Positions 15,087-25,061 of a DNA stretch of 43,816 bases are shown piece after piece. The notes under the pieces were generated by a model. It was given only the letters and a program-made list of their open reading frames with translations, did not search any database and was not told where the DNA came from. Source of the DNA: Thermoleophilia bacterium. Lineage in GTDB: Bacteria; Actinomycetota; Thermoleophilia; Gaiellales; SKUG01. The first letter of the stretch is position 1, and each line of letters starts with the position of its first letter. The DNA lies in contig JAOPYV010000149.1 in the NCBI GenBank assembly GCA_025964435.1, positions 1 through 43,816 on the forward strand, written 5' to 3'. Both the position numbers and the translations under genes were made by a program.

Positions 15087-15986
15087 ATGCATCTCCGCCG
15101 AGCCGCCACTCCAGCAAATGTCATCGCAACCGTCGCACTCGTGATGTCGTTGGGCGGCACTGCCTTCGCTGCAGCCACCATCACCGGCGCACACGTGAAG
15201 GACAGCACGCTGACGGGCATCGACGTCAAGAACCGTTCACTCGGTGCTGCCGACCTCTCCTTCGCCGCCATCAGGAGCCTCAAGGGCACGACGGGCGCGA
15301 GCGGCATCAAGGGCGCGACCGGTGCGACGGGACCCAAGGGCGAACCCGGCGCGACCGGTCCGACCGGTGCCAACGGCGCAGCAGCCCAGCTCGTGTCGAG
15401 TTTTGCGAGCGAGCGTCCTGGAACGCTCGGATCCGTTGCCGGCCACGATCGCTATGTCAGTCCGAATGGCAGCACGCCCAACTCGCTCGCCCAGGCGTGG
15501 TACTCCTACGACCGGACGACCGAGGTCGATGATGGAAACGTTGCCGACGCGATCAATGACCATGTGGCACAGCCACCGCTCAACGGCACGATGCTGGCTG
15601 ACCAGACAAACCTGCTTTCCTTGACGGATGGCCAGGCCAACGGTGGTCAGCTGAACGTCTCGTTCAATAGCTATGTCACCGGCACCGCGGCGATCACGCT
15701 GATCCACAAGGGTGACGTCCACACTCGCGCCGAATGCCAGCTGTTCGGCTCGGACGGATCATCGCTCACGACGATCGGTGAACCAGTCTGGGTCTCGTCC
15801 AACCAGGAGCACGAGCTCGTCACCGTCTCGCTCGTCGGTACGAAGTCGTACAACGCATCCGCCACGGCCCCGAAGCAGTACAACGTGATCGTGCGGTGCC
15901 GCAATGGCGACAAGACGAATCGCGGCGAGATCGACGATTGGGAGTACGTCCGCGGCAACCTGACGGCCTTCGCAGCCTCGCGCTGA
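15087..15986 (+). CDS. Secreted collagen-like protein, copy 2
   Basis: A 299-residue paralogue of the preceding gene. The signal peptide is MHLRRAATPANVIATVALVM and onward, ending in AFAA. Next come TITGAHVKDSTL and DVKNRSLGAADL, then a Gly-x-y run (about residues 66-100, GTTGASGIKGATGATG and onward) and a C-terminal domain ending DDWEYVRGNLTAF, matching the end of copy 1. The Gly-x-y run would allow short triple-helix trimers. The ATG at 15087 follows the stop of copy 1 by 2 bp; the TTG at 15081 also in frame is less likely. Confidence 0.82.
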   Translation: MHLRRAATPANVIATVALVMSLGGTAFAAATITGAHVKDSTLTGIDVKNRSLGAADLSFAAIRSLKGTTGASGIKGATGATGPKGEPGATGPTGANGAAAQLVSSFASERPGTLGSVAGHDRYVSPNGSTPNSLAQAWYSYDRTTEVDDGNVADAINDHVAQPPLNGTMLADQTNLLSLTDGQANGGQLNVSFNSYVTGTAAITLIHKGDVHTRAECQLFGSDGSSLTTIGEPVWVSSNQEHELVTVSLVGTKSYNASATAPKQYNVIVRCRNGDKTNRGEIDDWEYVRGNLTAFAASR

Positions 15987-16019
15987 GACGCGTTTGCGAC
16001 GCCGGGTAGTCTGTGGCAC

Positions 16020-16481
16020 ATGGATGCCACGATGACTGAGCCGGTCGAGGCCCGACCGATCGACGCAACTGCCACGTACGACCTGCGCCACCGCGTGCTG
16101 CGGCCGGACGCTCCGATGGAGGACGTCCAGTTCGATGGCGACGAGCTCGCCACGACGCACCACATGGGTGCCTTTCGCGGCGATGCGCTGATCGCCATCG
16201 CGACCGTGTACCGCGAGGCGCGGCCCGACAGCGACGGCGACGACGAGTGGCGCCTGCGCGGCATGGCGGCGGAGCCCGCAGCCCGGGGAACCGGAGCCGG
16301 ACGGGCAGCGCTCGATGCGATCGAGGCACACGCGCGTGCCGAGGGCGGCAGGTTGCTGTGGTGCAACGCGCGCACCCCGGCGATCGGCTTCTACGAGCGA
16401 GCCGGCTGGATCGTGCTCGGCGAGGAGTTCGAGATCCCGTCGGCTGGACCGCACTACGTCATGGAGAAGCCGCTCAGCTAG
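16020..16481 (+). CDS. GNAT family N-acetyltransferase
   Basis: A 153-residue single-domain GNAT protein that transfers an acetyl group from acetyl-CoA to an amine on a small molecule or protein; substrate unknown. The CoA-binding motif A is at about residues 79-100 (RLRGMAAEPAARGTGAGRAA, with R/Q-x-x-G-x-G/A as RGTGAG), and motif B-like FYERAGWIVLGEEF follows. The ATG at 16020 starts just downstream of the collagen-like operon. Full family length. Confidence 0.88.
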   Translation: MDATMTEPVEARPIDATATYDLRHRVLRPDAPMEDVQFDGDELATTHHMGAFRGDALIAIATVYREARPDSDGDDEWRLRGMAAEPAARGTGAGRAALDAIEAHARAEGGRLLWCNARTPAIGFYERAGWIVLGEEFEIPSAGPHYVMEKPLS

Positions 16482-16634
16482 CTGGACGTGGACCAGAGTG
16501 CGAGGAGCGCCATCACGGTAGGCGACCACAGGCGTTGCTCCGGTTCCGGATCGGACGCAGGCCATGGCTGTGTCTGCGATGACGCGAGTACGGTGCGTGC
16601 GATCAATGGCCGCGCCGGATGGGATACTTGATCC

Positions 16635-18164
16635 GTGACTACTCTTGGCTTGATCGACTCCGTGATGTGCGATCGCTACCGGATCGAGCAACTGCTCGGC
16701 ACCGGCGGCATGGCCAGCGTCTACCTCGCCCACGACAACATGCTCGACCGTCGGGTCGCCGTGAAGGTCCTGCACAGCCGGTTCGCCGGCGACGAGAAGT
16801 TCGTGCATCGTTTCGAACGCGAAGCGACGGCGGTCGCCTCGCTCAACCATCCGAACATCGTGCAGGTGTATGACCGCGGCCAGCATGATGGCCAGTACTT
16901 CATCGTCATGGAGCTCATCGATGGGCCCACCTTGAAGGAGGTGGTGGAAGCAGAGGGGCCAATGCCTGAGGACCGCGCCCTCGACCTGATCGAGCACGCC
17001 GCGCGTGGGCTGGCCCACGCCCACCAGCATGGCGTGGTGCACCGCGACGTCAAGCCGCACAACATCCTCCTGGACCAAGCAGGACGGGTGAAGGTGGCCG
17101 ACTTCGGCATCGCCCGCGCCGCAGCCCACGCCGGCCACACGATCACCGAGCTCGGCTCCATCGTGGGAACCGCGCAGTACCTGTCCCCGGAACAGGCACA
17201 TGGTGAACAGGTCACGCCCGCCAGCGACGTCTACTCGCTCGGCATAGTGCTCTACGAGATGCTGACGGGACAGCTCCCTTTCGACGGCGAGCGCCCGCTC
17301 GACATCGCCTTCCAGCACGTCAACGACCAACCGATTCCCCCACGCGCGGTGCGACAGGACATCTCACCTGATGTCGAAGCGATCATCCTGCGGGCGCTGA
17401 GCAAGGCTCCGGTCGAGCGATACGCCACGGCAGCCGAGTTCGCGCAGGCGATCTCGCACCACGGACACGACGCTGACACCGCAGCGACGCTGCTGCTGCC
17501 GGCGGCCGCGCTGGAGAGGACCATCGCCATCACGCATGCCGCGCAGACTGCCGTGACCCACGGTACGCAGCAGGCCAGGTCAAGGTGGCAACGATTGTCA
17601 CGGCGCGTACAGCTGGTGGCCATCGCCACCCTGTCCGCGATCGCTGCCTCGGCGATGTTCACCTTGCTTGCTCAGGCCAACGACATCGCCGCGCCCCGGG
17701 TCGAGCAACTCACCCAAGCCGAGGCAACCCGGGTCCTGACGGACAGTGGCCTGCGCGTCGGCAAGCTCGAACGACGATTCAGCCAGGAAGCCCCGGGCAT
17801 CATCCTGGACCAGCGACCGGGGCCGGGGGACGGCATCGAACGAGGCACGGCGGTCGCCCTCGTCGTCAGTCGAGGAGCGCGCAGCACCCAGGCACCGGAT
17901 GTCAGCGGACGAACGCTGGACGAGGCCCGAGCCGCCGCACGAGCTGCCAAGTTCGAGTTCGTCGTCATCGGCACCAGGCACCATCCCAGCGCGCCCCAGG
18001 ACACGATCATCGAGCAGGAGCCCGCTGCGAGCACCCAGCTCCCACCCGGCTCCGCCCTGAACGTGGTCATCAGTGCCGGCCCGCCGCCCCAAGCTGAGGA
18101 GGACGTGGACGACGATGAAGGCAAGAAGGGGAAGGGCAAGGACAAGCACGAGAAGGACGACTGA
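16635..18164 (+). CDS. Membrane Ser/Thr protein kinase with PASTA domains (PknB-like)
   Basis: A 509-residue protein. The cytoplasmic kinase domain spans about 15-275: the glycine loop GTGGMASVY (22-30), the ATP-binding K44 in VAVKVL, the catalytic HRDVKPHN (136-143, D138), DFG (156-158) and SPEQA (184-188). A juxtamembrane stretch leads to one membrane span (about 326-347). Two extracellular PASTA repeats follow (about 352-418 and 420-487), then an Asp/Glu/Lys-rich tail. PASTA domains bind peptidoglycan fragments, so the kinase likely links cell-wall state to phosphorylation of division or wall enzymes. Actinobacterial PknB usually carries more PASTA repeats and sits with pbpA/rodA, which are not here. 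The start is GTG at 16635. Confidence 0.93.
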   Translation: MTTLGLIDSVMCDRYRIEQLLGTGGMASVYLAHDNMLDRRVAVKVLHSRFAGDEKFVHRFEREATAVASLNHPNIVQVYDRGQHDGQYFIVMELIDGPTLKEVVEAEGPMPEDRALDLIEHAARGLAHAHQHGVVHRDVKPHNILLDQAGRVKVADFGIARAAAHAGHTITELGSIVGTAQYLSPEQAHGEQVTPASDVYSLGIVLYEMLTGQLPFDGERPLDIAFQHVNDQPIPPRAVRQDISPDVEAIILRALSKAPVERYATAAEFAQAISHHGHDADTAATLLLPAAALERTIAITHAAQTAVTHGTQQARSRWQRLSRRVQLVAIATLSAIAASAMFTLLAQANDIAAPRVEQLTQAEATRVLTDSGLRVGKLERRFSQEAPGIILDQRPGPGDGIERGTAVALVVSRGARSTQAPDVSGRTLDEARAAARAAKFEFVVIGTRHHPSAPQDTIIEQEPAASTQLPPGSALNVVISAGPPPQAEEDVDDDEGKKGKGKDKHEKDD

Positions 18165-18176
18165 GCGGACGTGCTC

Positions 18177-18202
18177 GCGACGCCGACTCGTGGAGGCGTC
18201 GC
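18177..18202. terminator. Bidirectional hairpin between convergent genes
   Basis: GCGACGCC (18177-18184) pairs with GGCGTCGC (18195-18202) around a 10-base loop. It fills the gap between the kinase stop (18164) and the aldo/keto reductase stop (18203). There is no T run. Confidence 0.5.
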
Positions 18203-19033
18203 TCAGCTGACGTCGTCCGGGTGGGAGCCGACTCGCTCCTCGCGGTCGAGCGTGTCGATCGCCGCGAGGTCCTCGGCGTCGAGCTCGAAGCCGAACAGGT
18301 CGATGTTCTCGGCGATACGACCCGGGTTCGCGGACTTCGGGATGGCGACTATTCCCAGCTGCAGGTGCCAGCGCAGCGTGACCTGCGCGGCTGACACGCC
18401 ATGCTTGGCGGCGATCCCGGCCAGCGTCGGGTCATCGAGCACTGCCGCCTGACCGAGCGGGCTCCAGGCTTCCGTGACGATCTCCTGCTGGGCATGGAAG
18501 GCGCGCAGCGTTCGCTGGTGCAGGTACGGATGCAGCTCGACCTGGTTAAGCGCCGGCGGCACGTCGCACTCGGCCAGCAGCCGCTCGAGGTGCGGCACCT
18601 CGAAGTTCGAGACGCCGATGCTGCGCACGAGGCCCTCCTCCACGAGCTGCTCCATGACGCGCCACGTGTCGAGGTAGCGGTCGTTCTGCGCGGCAGGCCA
18701 ATGGATCAGGTACAGGTCGACGTAGTCGAGCCCGAGCAGGCCGAGGCTGCGCTCGAAGGCGGGGCGTGTGGTGTCGGCGCCCTGGTCGGTGTTCCAGATC
18801 TTGGTGGTGACGAAGAGCTCGTCGCGCGGCACGTCGCTGGCACGGACGGCACGGCCGACGCCCGCCTCGTTGCCGTAGACCATCGCGGTGTCGATGCTGC
18901 GGTAGCCGACCTCGATCGCACGCGTGACGGCCTGCTCGGCCTCGTCGTCGGGGATCTGCCACACGCCGTATCCCAGCTGCGGGATCTCGGCGCCACTGGA
19001 CAACGGGATGTCGGGAATCGCGGTCAGTTCCAT
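18203..19033 (-). CDS. Aldo/keto reductase
   Basis: A 276-residue NADPH-dependent TIM-barrel oxidoreductase of the 2,5-diketo-D-gluconate reductase-like group. The catalytic tetrad is readable: Asp in RSIDTAMVYGNE with its Tyr, Lys in TTKIW and His in YLIHWP. The GVSNFEVPHLERLL motif and the C-terminal cofactor segment IPKSANPGRIAEN are present. The ATG at 19033 was chosen at the start of homology (MELTAIPDIPL); an in-frame extension to 19069 is possible. It lies 10 bp after the stop of the M28 peptidase gene on the same strand, so they may be co-transcribed. Confidence 0.93.
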   Translation of the reverse strand: MELTAIPDIPLSSGAEIPQLGYGVWQIPDDEAEQAVTRAIEVGYRSIDTAMVYGNEAGVGRAVRASDVPRDELFVTTKIWNTDQGADTTRPAFERSLGLLGLDYVDLYLIHWPAAQNDRYLDTWRVMEQLVEEGLVRSIGVSNFEVPHLERLLAECDVPPALNQVELHPYLHQRTLRAFHAQQEIVTEAWSPLGQAAVLDDPTLAGIAAKHGVSAAQVTLRWHLQLGIVAIPKSANPGRIAENIDLFGFELDAEDLAAIDTLDREERVGSHPDDVS

Positions 19034-19043
19034 GCGGCAGATG

Positions 19044-19922
19044 CTAGTGGGCAGTGCCCGCACCCGCATAGTCGTAGATGCTCAGTGGCAGCAGCTTCGT
19101 CCACTGTCCGAGCGCCACCGTGTCCATGTTCGCAACCGTGTCGCTGGGCTGGTGGTAGTTGGGGTCCGAGTAGGCTCCCTGCTCCGAGACGCCGAGATAG
19201 AAGCTCGGCACCTTCGCCTGGTCGTAGGAGAAGTGGTCACCCGAGCCGCTCGGACCGCGCTGTTCCAGCTCGATGCCGGCCTTGCGCCCGATCGCGTGCA
19301 TCCGGTCGATGTCGGCCTGCGGCGTGTTGGTGCCGGGGTCGAATCCGGGCTGCTCCTTCGACGCGAGCATGTCGGCGTTGAGCATGACCTTGGTGCGTGC
19401 GAGCTCGTCGGAACCGGAGTTCACGCGGGCTCGTGAGCCGAGCAGGCCCTGCTCCTCGCCGTCGAACCAGAGCAGTCGTACGTCGTTGGCCATCGGGACC
19501 GAACCCAGGACGCGTGCGGCCTCGAGCAAAGTCGCGGCACCGGACGAGTTGTCGTTCGCACCGACACCTTCCGGGACGGTGTCGAGATGGGCACCGGCGA
19601 TGACGAGCTGACGCTGCGCATCAGGTGCGGTGCCCTTCCGGTCGGCCACCACGTTGTAGAGCGTCGCAGCGCCATGCTTGGCTTCGTGGAGCGCACTGCG
19701 GGAGACCGATTCGATGCGGGCATCCCAGCCGTACGATGCCAGCGTTCCGACCATCAGCTCGGCGGCAGCACGGTAGGCGTCGGAGCTGGCAGCGCGCGGG
19801 CCGCCGGCGATCAGCTGGTCGATCGTGCCTCGCACGTTCTCCAGCGACGCGGTCTCGACGATGGTGCGCTCCACGCTCGTGAGGATCGGAGCAGGACGTG
19901 CGGCGGCGACGGAAGCATGCAT
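19044..19922 (-). CDS. M28 family metallo-aminopeptidase
   Basis: A 292-residue protein with the M28 zinc-peptidase signature: HLDTV in AGAHLDTVPEG (first zinc His/Asp), Asp in GANDNSSGA (bridging), Glu-Glu in DGEEQGLLGS (catalytic and zinc), Asp in MLNADML, and a late His in YHQPSDT. It removes N-terminal amino acids from peptides. The ATG at 19922 has GAGGAAG 8 bases upstream; ATG at 19949 is also in frame. No clear signal peptide is seen, unlike many secreted M28 enzymes. It is upstream of and in line with the aldo/keto reductase gene. Confidence 0.9.
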   Translation of the reverse strand: MHASVAAARPAPILTSVERTIVETASLENVRGTIDQLIAGGPRAASSDAYRAAAELMVGTLASYGWDARIESVSRSALHEAKHGAATLYNVVADRKGTAPDAQRQLVIAGAHLDTVPEGVGANDNSSGAATLLEAARVLGSVPMANDVRLLWFDGEEQGLLGSRARVNSGSDELARTKVMLNADMLASKEQPGFDPGTNTPQADIDRMHAIGRKAGIELEQRGPSGSGDHFSYDQAKVPSFYLGVSEQGAYSDPNYHQPSDTVANMDTVALGQWTKLLPLSIYDYAGAGTAH

Positions 19923-20088
19923 GGGCCCAGCTTCCTCGATCCGTCGCATTGGCGCCACGTCAGGGCGAGCACGTGCACACCCTGGGCCATGAGCGCGGCC
20001 CAGGGCGACCGATCGGGCCGCGCGGGGCGCGGGGCAGGCGTGCGACGTTCGAGGACAGGAGGAACACATCCCCGGAAGGAACTCCCCC

Positions 20089-20439
20089 ATGGCGTCGATC
20101 GGCCACATCAACCACCCCAAGCTCCCCCACGGCGGCGACATGTACGCCGGCACGAAGCTCGACATCGGCGCGCCGAAGTCGCTCGACGAGGCGATCGCCG
20201 CCACGACGAAGGCGACGCTCGGCACCGAGTTGCCGGGTGCGGCGCTGCTCAAGTCGGGCGACGCATTCGAGGCGGTCCAGGTCGGTATCGCGACCGGCAT
20301 GCGCTGTGGAGCAGGACCGAACCTCGCGTTCGAGACGATCGCCTCGATGCCCGGGTTCCAGCCACCGGTCGCCAGTGATCCCAACGTGCTCGCGTTCATC
20401 GACGGCGCGGTCGTGCTGCCACCCACGCCGACGAGCTGA
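20089..20439 (+). CDS. Hypothetical protein (116 aa)
   Basis: Not recognised. It begins MASIGHINHPKLPHGG and has several Gly/Ala-rich segments (GAALLKSGDAFEAVQVGIA, TGMRCGAGPNLAFETI) and a Pro-rich end. It has no signal peptide or membrane span. GGAAGGAA lies 6 bases before the ATG, a strong ribosome-binding site, which supports a real gene. It is convergent with the sdh operon. Confidence 0.65.
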   Translation: MASIGHINHPKLPHGGDMYAGTKLDIGAPKSLDEAIAATTKATLGTELPGAALLKSGDAFEAVQVGIATGMRCGAGPNLAFETIASMPGFQPPVASDPNVLAFIDGAVVLPPTPTS

Positions 20440-20452
20440 GGCTCGGCGGGCG

Positions 20453-21232
20453 CTACTTCGCGTAGGTGGAACGAAGCGCGCCGAGCAGGTCGACGTTGAG
20501 CCGCGAGATCGTCGAAAGCGAGATGCCCTTCGGACAGACGGCCGTGCATTCGCCGATCTGCGAGCAGCCGCCGAAGCCTTCGGCGTCGTGCTGGCCGACC
20601 ATGTCGAGCACGCGGCTGTCGCGCTCGGGCTGGCCCTGCGGCAGCAGGCCCAAGTGGGTGATCTTGGCGGCTGTGAAGAGCATCGCCGAGCCGTTCGGGC
20701 AGGCAGCCACGCAGGCGCCGCAACCGATGCAGGTCGCGGCATCGAAGGCGGCGTCGGCATCGTCCTTGGGCACGGGTACTGCGTGTGCGTCGGGCGCAGT
20801 TCCGGTCGGCGCGCTGATGTAGCCGCCGGCCTGGATGATGCGATCGAGGGAGCCACGGTCGACGACCAGGTCCTTGACGACCGGGAAGGAGCCGGAGCGC
20901 CACGGCTCGATGTCGATCACGTCGCCGTCGGTGAAGCTGCGCATGTGCAGCTGGCAGGTCGTCGTGACCTCCGGGCCGTGCGCGATGCCGTTGATGACGA
21001 CGCCGCAGGCACCGCAGATGCCCTCGCGGCAGTCGTGGTCGAAGGCGATCGGATCGTCATCCTCGAGCGTCAGCCGCTCGTTGAGCACGTCGAGCATCTC
21101 GAGGAACGACATGTCGGGCGAGACGGCCGGCACGTCGTACTCGACCATCGCCCCGTCGTCCTTCGGGCCCCGCTGGCGCCAGACGCGCAGCTTGAGGTCC
21201 ATGTCCTTGCTGGTGTCGCCGCTGCCAGTCAT
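20453..21232 (-). CDS. sdhB: Succinate dehydrogenase iron-sulfur subunit
   Basis: A 259-residue subunit that passes electrons from SdhA's flavin to the quinone site. The ferredoxin-like N-terminal domain carries the [2Fe-2S] motif [10 protein letters not shown] and a later Cys (TTTCQLH). The C-terminal domain has [12 protein letters not shown] for [4Fe-4S] and [15 protein letters not shown] for [3Fe-4S]/[4Fe-4S]. The form (GxG-rich, with [13 protein letters not shown]) matches the SdhB paired with a single cytochrome b subunit in Actinobacteria. The ATG at 21232 overlaps the last base of the sdhA stop (TAATG), indicating translational coupling. Last gene of sdhC-sdhA-sdhB. Confidence 0.95.
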   Translation of the reverse strand: MTGSGDTSKDMDLKLRVWRQRGPKDDGAMVEYDVPAVSPDMSFLEMLDVLNERLTLEDDDPIAFDHDCREGICGACGVVINGIAHGPEVTTTCQLHMRSFTDGDVIDIEPWRSGSFPVVKDLVVDRGSLDRIIQAGGYISAPTGTAPDAHAVPVPKDDADAAFDAATCIGCGACVAACPNGSAMLFTAAKITHLGLLPQGQPERDSRVLDMVGQHDAEGFGGCSQIGECTAVCPKGISLSTISRLNVDLLGALRSTYAK

Positions 21233-23178
21233 TACTTGTAGCTCCGCTGCTTCATCTCGACGTACTCGTATTCGAGCGCTTCCTTGTGAAGGATCGGCTT
21301 CCCGTCCTCGCCACCGTAGCCCCAGGCGGCGACATAGGCGAAGTTTTCGTCGTCGCGCATCGCCTCGCCGTCCTCGGTCTGGCTCTCGGCGCGGAAGTGG
21401 CCGCCACAGGATTCGCGTCGATCGAGCGCGTCGATGCACATGAGCTCGCCGAGCTCGATGAAGTCGGCGACGCGGCCGGCGCGCTCGAGTGTCTGGTTGA
21501 GCTCCTCATTGACGCCGCTGACCTTCACGTCGCGCCAGAACTCCGCCTTGAGCTCGCGGATCTTCGCGATCGCCGTGCGCAGACCCTCGTCGGTGCGCTC
21601 CATGCCGCAGTAGTCCCACATGATCTGGCCGAGCTCCTTGTGGAAGGAGTCGACGGTGCGGGAGCCGTTGATCGCGAGGAAGGTCGCAATGCGGTCCTCC
21701 ACCAGCTGCTTGGCCTCGATCGCAGCGGGATGCGTCTCGTCGACCGGCACGAACGGGCCGTCGGCGAGGTAGTCGTTGATCGTGTTGGGCAGCACGAAGT
21801 AGCCGTCCGCCAGGCCCTGCATGAGCGCGCTCGCGCCGAGCCGGTTGGCGCCGTGGTCGGAGAAGTTCGCCTCGCCGGTCACGAACATGCCCGGGATGGT
21901 GCTCTGCAGGTCGTAGTCGACCCACAGTCCACCCATCGTGTAATGGACGGCCGGGTAGATGCGCATCGGCGTCTGGTACGGGTTCTCGCCGGTGATCTTC
22001 GCGTACATGTCGAAGAGGTTGCCGTACTTGGCTTCCACCGACGCGAGGCCGAGCCGGGCGATGGCGTCAGCGAAGTCGAGGTAGACGCCGAGCCCACCGG
22101 GTCCGACGCCGCGGCCCTCGTCGCAGACGTTCTTCGCGGCGCGCGACGCGATGTCACGCGGCACGAGGTTGCCGAACGCCGGGTAGATGCGCTCGAGGTA
22201 GTAATCGCGCTCCTCCTCGGGGATGTCGGCGGCGGGGCGTGCGTCGCCCTTCGCCTTCGGCACCCAGATGCGTCCGTCGTTGCGGAGCGATTCGCTCATC
22301 AGCGTCAGCTTCGACTGGTAGTCGCCGCTGACCGGGATGCAGGTCGGATGGATCTGCGTGAAGCACGGGTTGGCGAAGAGCGCGCCCTTGCGGTGCGCGC
22401 GCCAGTTGGCGGTGACGTTGCAGCCCATCGCATTGGTCGAGAGGAAGAAGACGTTGCCATAGCCGCCGGTGGCGAGCACCACGGCATCGGCGAAGTGCGA
22501 CTCGATCTCACCGGAGACCATGTCGCGCACGATCACGCCACGCGCCTTGCCGTCGACGATGATCAGCTCGAGCATCTCGTGGCGCGTGTGCATGTCGACC
22601 GTGCCTGCGGCGACCTGGCGCTCGAGCGCCTGGTAGGCGCCGATCAGCAGCTGCTGGCCGGTCTGGCCGCGGGCGTAGAAGGTGCGCGAGACCTGCACGC
22701 CGCCGAAGGAGCGGTTGTCGAGCAGGCCGCCGTACTCACGTGCGAACGGCACGCCCTGCGCGACGCACTGGTCGATGATCTCGACGCTCGTCTGGGCGAG
22801 GCGATAGACGTTGGATTCGCGCGAGCGGAAGTCGCCGCCCTTCACCGTGTCGTAGAAGAGGCGGTAGATCGAGTCGCCGTCGTTGCGATAGTTCTTGGCG
22901 GCGTTGATGCCACCCTGCGCGGCGATCGAGTGCGCGCGGCGCGGGCTGTCCTGGTAACAGAAGCTCGTCACCTGGTAGCCGGCCTCACCGAGCGTGGCTG
23001 CGGCGGAGGCGCCGGCCAGGCCGGTGCCGACGATGATGATGGAGAGCTTGCGTCGGTTGGCTGGGTTGACGAGCTTCGCCTCGAAGCGGCGTGTGTCCCA
23101 GCGGTCCTTGATGTCGCCAGCGGGAGCCTTGGTGTCGCGGATCGGCTCCCCGACGACGTGATACGAGTCAGCGGTCAT
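21232..23178 (-). CDS. sdhA: Succinate dehydrogenase flavoprotein subunit
   Basis: A 648-residue subunit that oxidises succinate to fumarate in the citric acid cycle. The FAD-binding Rossmann motif GTGLAG is at 51-56 after strand LSIIIV, and the covalent-FAD His is probably H83 in [11 protein letters not shown]. Substrate-site segments HPTCIPV and GLWVDYDL, and the second FAD motif [21 protein letters not shown], are present. The length is typical of the Sdh1/fumarate-reductase-like type with an N-terminal extension. The ATG at 23178 overlaps the sdhC stop (TGATG) by one base; in-frame sequence upstream to 23976 is not used. Confidence 0.96.
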   Translation of the reverse strand: MTADSYHVVGEPIRDTKAPAGDIKDRWDTRRFEAKLVNPANRRKLSIIIVGTGLAGASAAATLGEAGYQVTSFCYQDSPRRAHSIAAQGGINAAKNYRNDGDSIYRLFYDTVKGGDFRSRESNVYRLAQTSVEIIDQCVAQGVPFAREYGGLLDNRSFGGVQVSRTFYARGQTGQQLLIGAYQALERQVAAGTVDMHTRHEMLELIIVDGKARGVIVRDMVSGEIESHFADAVVLATGGYGNVFFLSTNAMGCNVTANWRAHRKGALFANPCFTQIHPTCIPVSGDYQSKLTLMSESLRNDGRIWVPKAKGDARPAADIPEEERDYYLERIYPAFGNLVPRDIASRAAKNVCDEGRGVGPGGLGVYLDFADAIARLGLASVEAKYGNLFDMYAKITGENPYQTPMRIYPAVHYTMGGLWVDYDLQSTIPGMFVTGEANFSDHGANRLGASALMQGLADGYFVLPNTINDYLADGPFVPVDETHPAAIEAKQLVEDRIATFLAINGSRTVDSFHKELGQIMWDYCGMERTDEGLRTAIAKIRELKAEFWRDVKVSGVNEELNQTLERAGRVADFIELGELMCIDALDRRESCGGHFRAESQTEDGEAMRDDENFAYVAAWGYGGEDGKPILHKEALEYEYVEMKQRSYK

Positions 23179-23894
23179 CAGCTGATCCCTCCGAACAGGA
23201 TGAGCGTGGGTGGCAGGAGGAATCCGACGGTGATGACGACGGCGATGGTGATCGCACCCGTGTTGAGCTGTCGACGACGTCGCGGGCTGGTGTTGGCGCC
23301 GAGCGATGCCGCTGCAGCCCAGAGGCCGTGGCGCAGGTGCAGGCCGATCGCGACCATGGCGATGACGTAGCTGAGCCAGACCCACCAGATCTCGAAGCCG
23401 TTGACGACCCGGTCGTACGGGCTCGACGAGGCGCCGCCCGGATGGATCTGGTTGCCGGTGAAGTGCAGGAGGTGGTAGATCACGAACAGCGTGATGACGA
23501 TGCCGCCGTAGCGCATCGTGAACGACGCGTACGAGCGCTGCACGCCCCGCTGCCCCTTGGACGTGTGGTAGCGCGTGCCACCCTTCCGGGCGGACGCGAC
23601 ATGTGCACGCTTCCAGAGCGTGATCGCGCTGTAGACGTGCAGCACGACGCTCAGCAGGAGGCCGATGCGCAGCGCCCAGAGCAGCACCTTGTGGGGCAGC
23701 ATCGGCTCGCCGAGCGTGCGGAGGTGGTGTGCGTAGTCGTTGAACTCCTCGCGGCCCGCGAAGACCCAGAGGTTGCCGGCCATGTGCGCGAGCAGGAACC
23801 CGATCATCACCAGACCGGTGATCGCCATGATGGCCTTGAGGACGACGGTCGAACGCACGGTGGCGCGGTGCTTGGTGAGCGTGCTGGCTGGCAT
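23178..23894 (-). CDS. sdhC: Succinate dehydrogenase cytochrome b subunit
   Basis: A 238-residue membrane anchor with five predicted spans: [20 protein letters not shown], a second around [18 protein letters not shown], one at [16 protein letters not shown], one at [20 protein letters not shown] and a final one at [18 protein letters not shown]. His residues within the spans (HMAG, LHVY, YHLLHF, LHLRHG) are candidate haem b ligands. A single five-span subunit replaces SdhC plus SdhD. GAGGACAG lies right before the ATG at 23894. First gene of the sdh operon. Confidence 0.93.
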   Translation of the reverse strand: MPASTLTKHRATVRSTVVLKAIMAITGLVMIGFLLAHMAGNLWVFAGREEFNDYAHHLRTLGEPMLPHKVLLWALRIGLLLSVVLHVYSAITLWKRAHVASARKGGTRYHTSKGQRGVQRSYASFTMRYGGIVITLFVIYHLLHFTGNQIHPGGASSSPYDRVVNGFEIWWVWLSYVIAMVAIGLHLRHGLWAAAASLGANTSPRRRRQLNTGAITIAVVITVGFLLPPTLILFGGIS

Positions 23895-24017
23895 CTGTCC
23901 TCAATGGGGATCGCGGCGGCCTCGAGGGCCGAACGACACGATTCTGCCACATCGGTTGACGATCACGAGCGTCCACATGGAAACACGGGAGACCAGCCTT
24001 TTCGCGTCAGGCCACCC

Positions 24018-25061
24018 TTACGCTGAGCGCCGCTCGAGCATCCGCCAGAGCAGTCCGAATCCGAGCACGGTCCAGGCCGCCATCACGATGCTCGGCAGGA
24101 GGAGCGAATCGACGCTGGCACGGTCGGCGGCGGCAGCCAGGAGCTGGGCACCGGCGCCCGTCGGGAGCAGCTCCGCGGCGATGCGCGACGGCTGCTCCTC
24201 CCCCAGGACGAGGAAGACCGGAAGCAGGAGCGGGATCAGCACCACGCCCGACCAGGTATTGACGCGGCCGGAGTCGCCGAGCGCGAGGCCGAAGACGAGC
24301 CCGAAGCCCGAGAGGGCGAGCGAGATGACGAGGGAGACGGCGATGAACGCCCCCGTCGATGCGACGTCGAAGTCAGCGCTCGCCATGGTGATCCCGATCG
24401 CCACGGCACAGTAGGTGAGTCCGACGCCAAGCTTCGCGATGACGATCTCGAGCGTGGTGGCGACCATCTGGAGGCTGTCGAGCGTGCCGAGCATGACCTC
24501 CTCCACGAGGAGCACCGGCACAACGAGGAAGCCGATGAATCCGGCGAGCATCACGATGGAGAAGATGCCGAGCGCCGTGGGGAGGCCGAGCCGTTCGAAG
24601 GCGTCCTGCGCCTGCTGCTCGAGCGTCTCGCGCTCGATCGCGATCCGCGGCGGGGCGTCGGGGTCGACGAGCGCGACTCGCTCCGTGATCGATGCGAGCA
24701 GGTCCGCGCCGTAGGTGGCATCGCCGTGGACGGAGAGTCGCGCGGCGCCATCGGTCGCAGCGAGGCCGACGCTCGACGGGTCTTCGCGCACCTCGCGCCG
24801 GACCGCAGTGGCATCACGCACCTCGTCGACGTTGAGGTCGACCGCGCCCTTCGCCGCCGCGCGCACGTCGCGCAGCACGTCGGCCGGCACGTCGCCGGTG
24901 TGTACGAGCCATGCCTCAGGCCGCTCATCCGCATCGGGGATGGCCACCGTGTAGTAGATGGCGAGCGCCACCGGGAGGAGGATCGCGACGAGGATGCGCC
25001 CGTCGCGAATGGCATCACGCAGGTCGCGCAGGTAGAGCGTGCGAAGGCGACGCCAGCTCAT
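24018..25061 (-). CDS. ABC exporter permease (ABC-2 / NatB-like)
   Basis: A 347-residue membrane protein: one N-terminal span (ILVAILLPVALAIYYTVA), an extracytoplasmic domain of about 130 residues (roughly 45-175), then about five spans from GIFSIVMLAGFIGFLVVP to the end. This layout is that of ABC-2-type exporter permeases such as NatB (Na+ or drug export). The substrate is unknown. Its ATG overlaps the end of the ATPase gene by 4 bp, so the two form one transporter unit. Confidence 0.88.
   Translation of the reverse strand: MSWRRLRTLYLRDLRDAIRDGRILVAILLPVALAIYYTVAIPDADERPEAWLVHTGDVPADVLRDVRAAAKGAVDLNVDEVRDATAVRREVREDPSSVGLAATDGAARLSVHGDATYGADLLASITERVALVDPDAPPRIAIERETLEQQAQDAFERLGLPTALGIFSIVMLAGFIGFLVVPVLLVEEVMLGTLDSLQMVATTLEIVIAKLGVGLTYCAVAIGITMASADFDVASTGAFIAVSLVISLALSGFGLVFGLALGDSGRVNTWSGVVLIPLLLPVFLVLGEEQPSRIAAELLPTGAGAQLLAAAADRASVDSLLLPSIVMAAWTVLGFGLLWRMLERRSA

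Noticed and set aside
15759-17330. Minus-strand 523-codon frame across GNAT and kinase
   Set aside because: Covers two clear plus-strand genes and has no recognisable protein character.
21286-23370. Plus-strand 694-codon frame opposite sdhA
   Set aside because: Complement of sdhA/sdhC; Val/Arg/Asp-rich frame typical of GC-rich antisense shadow.
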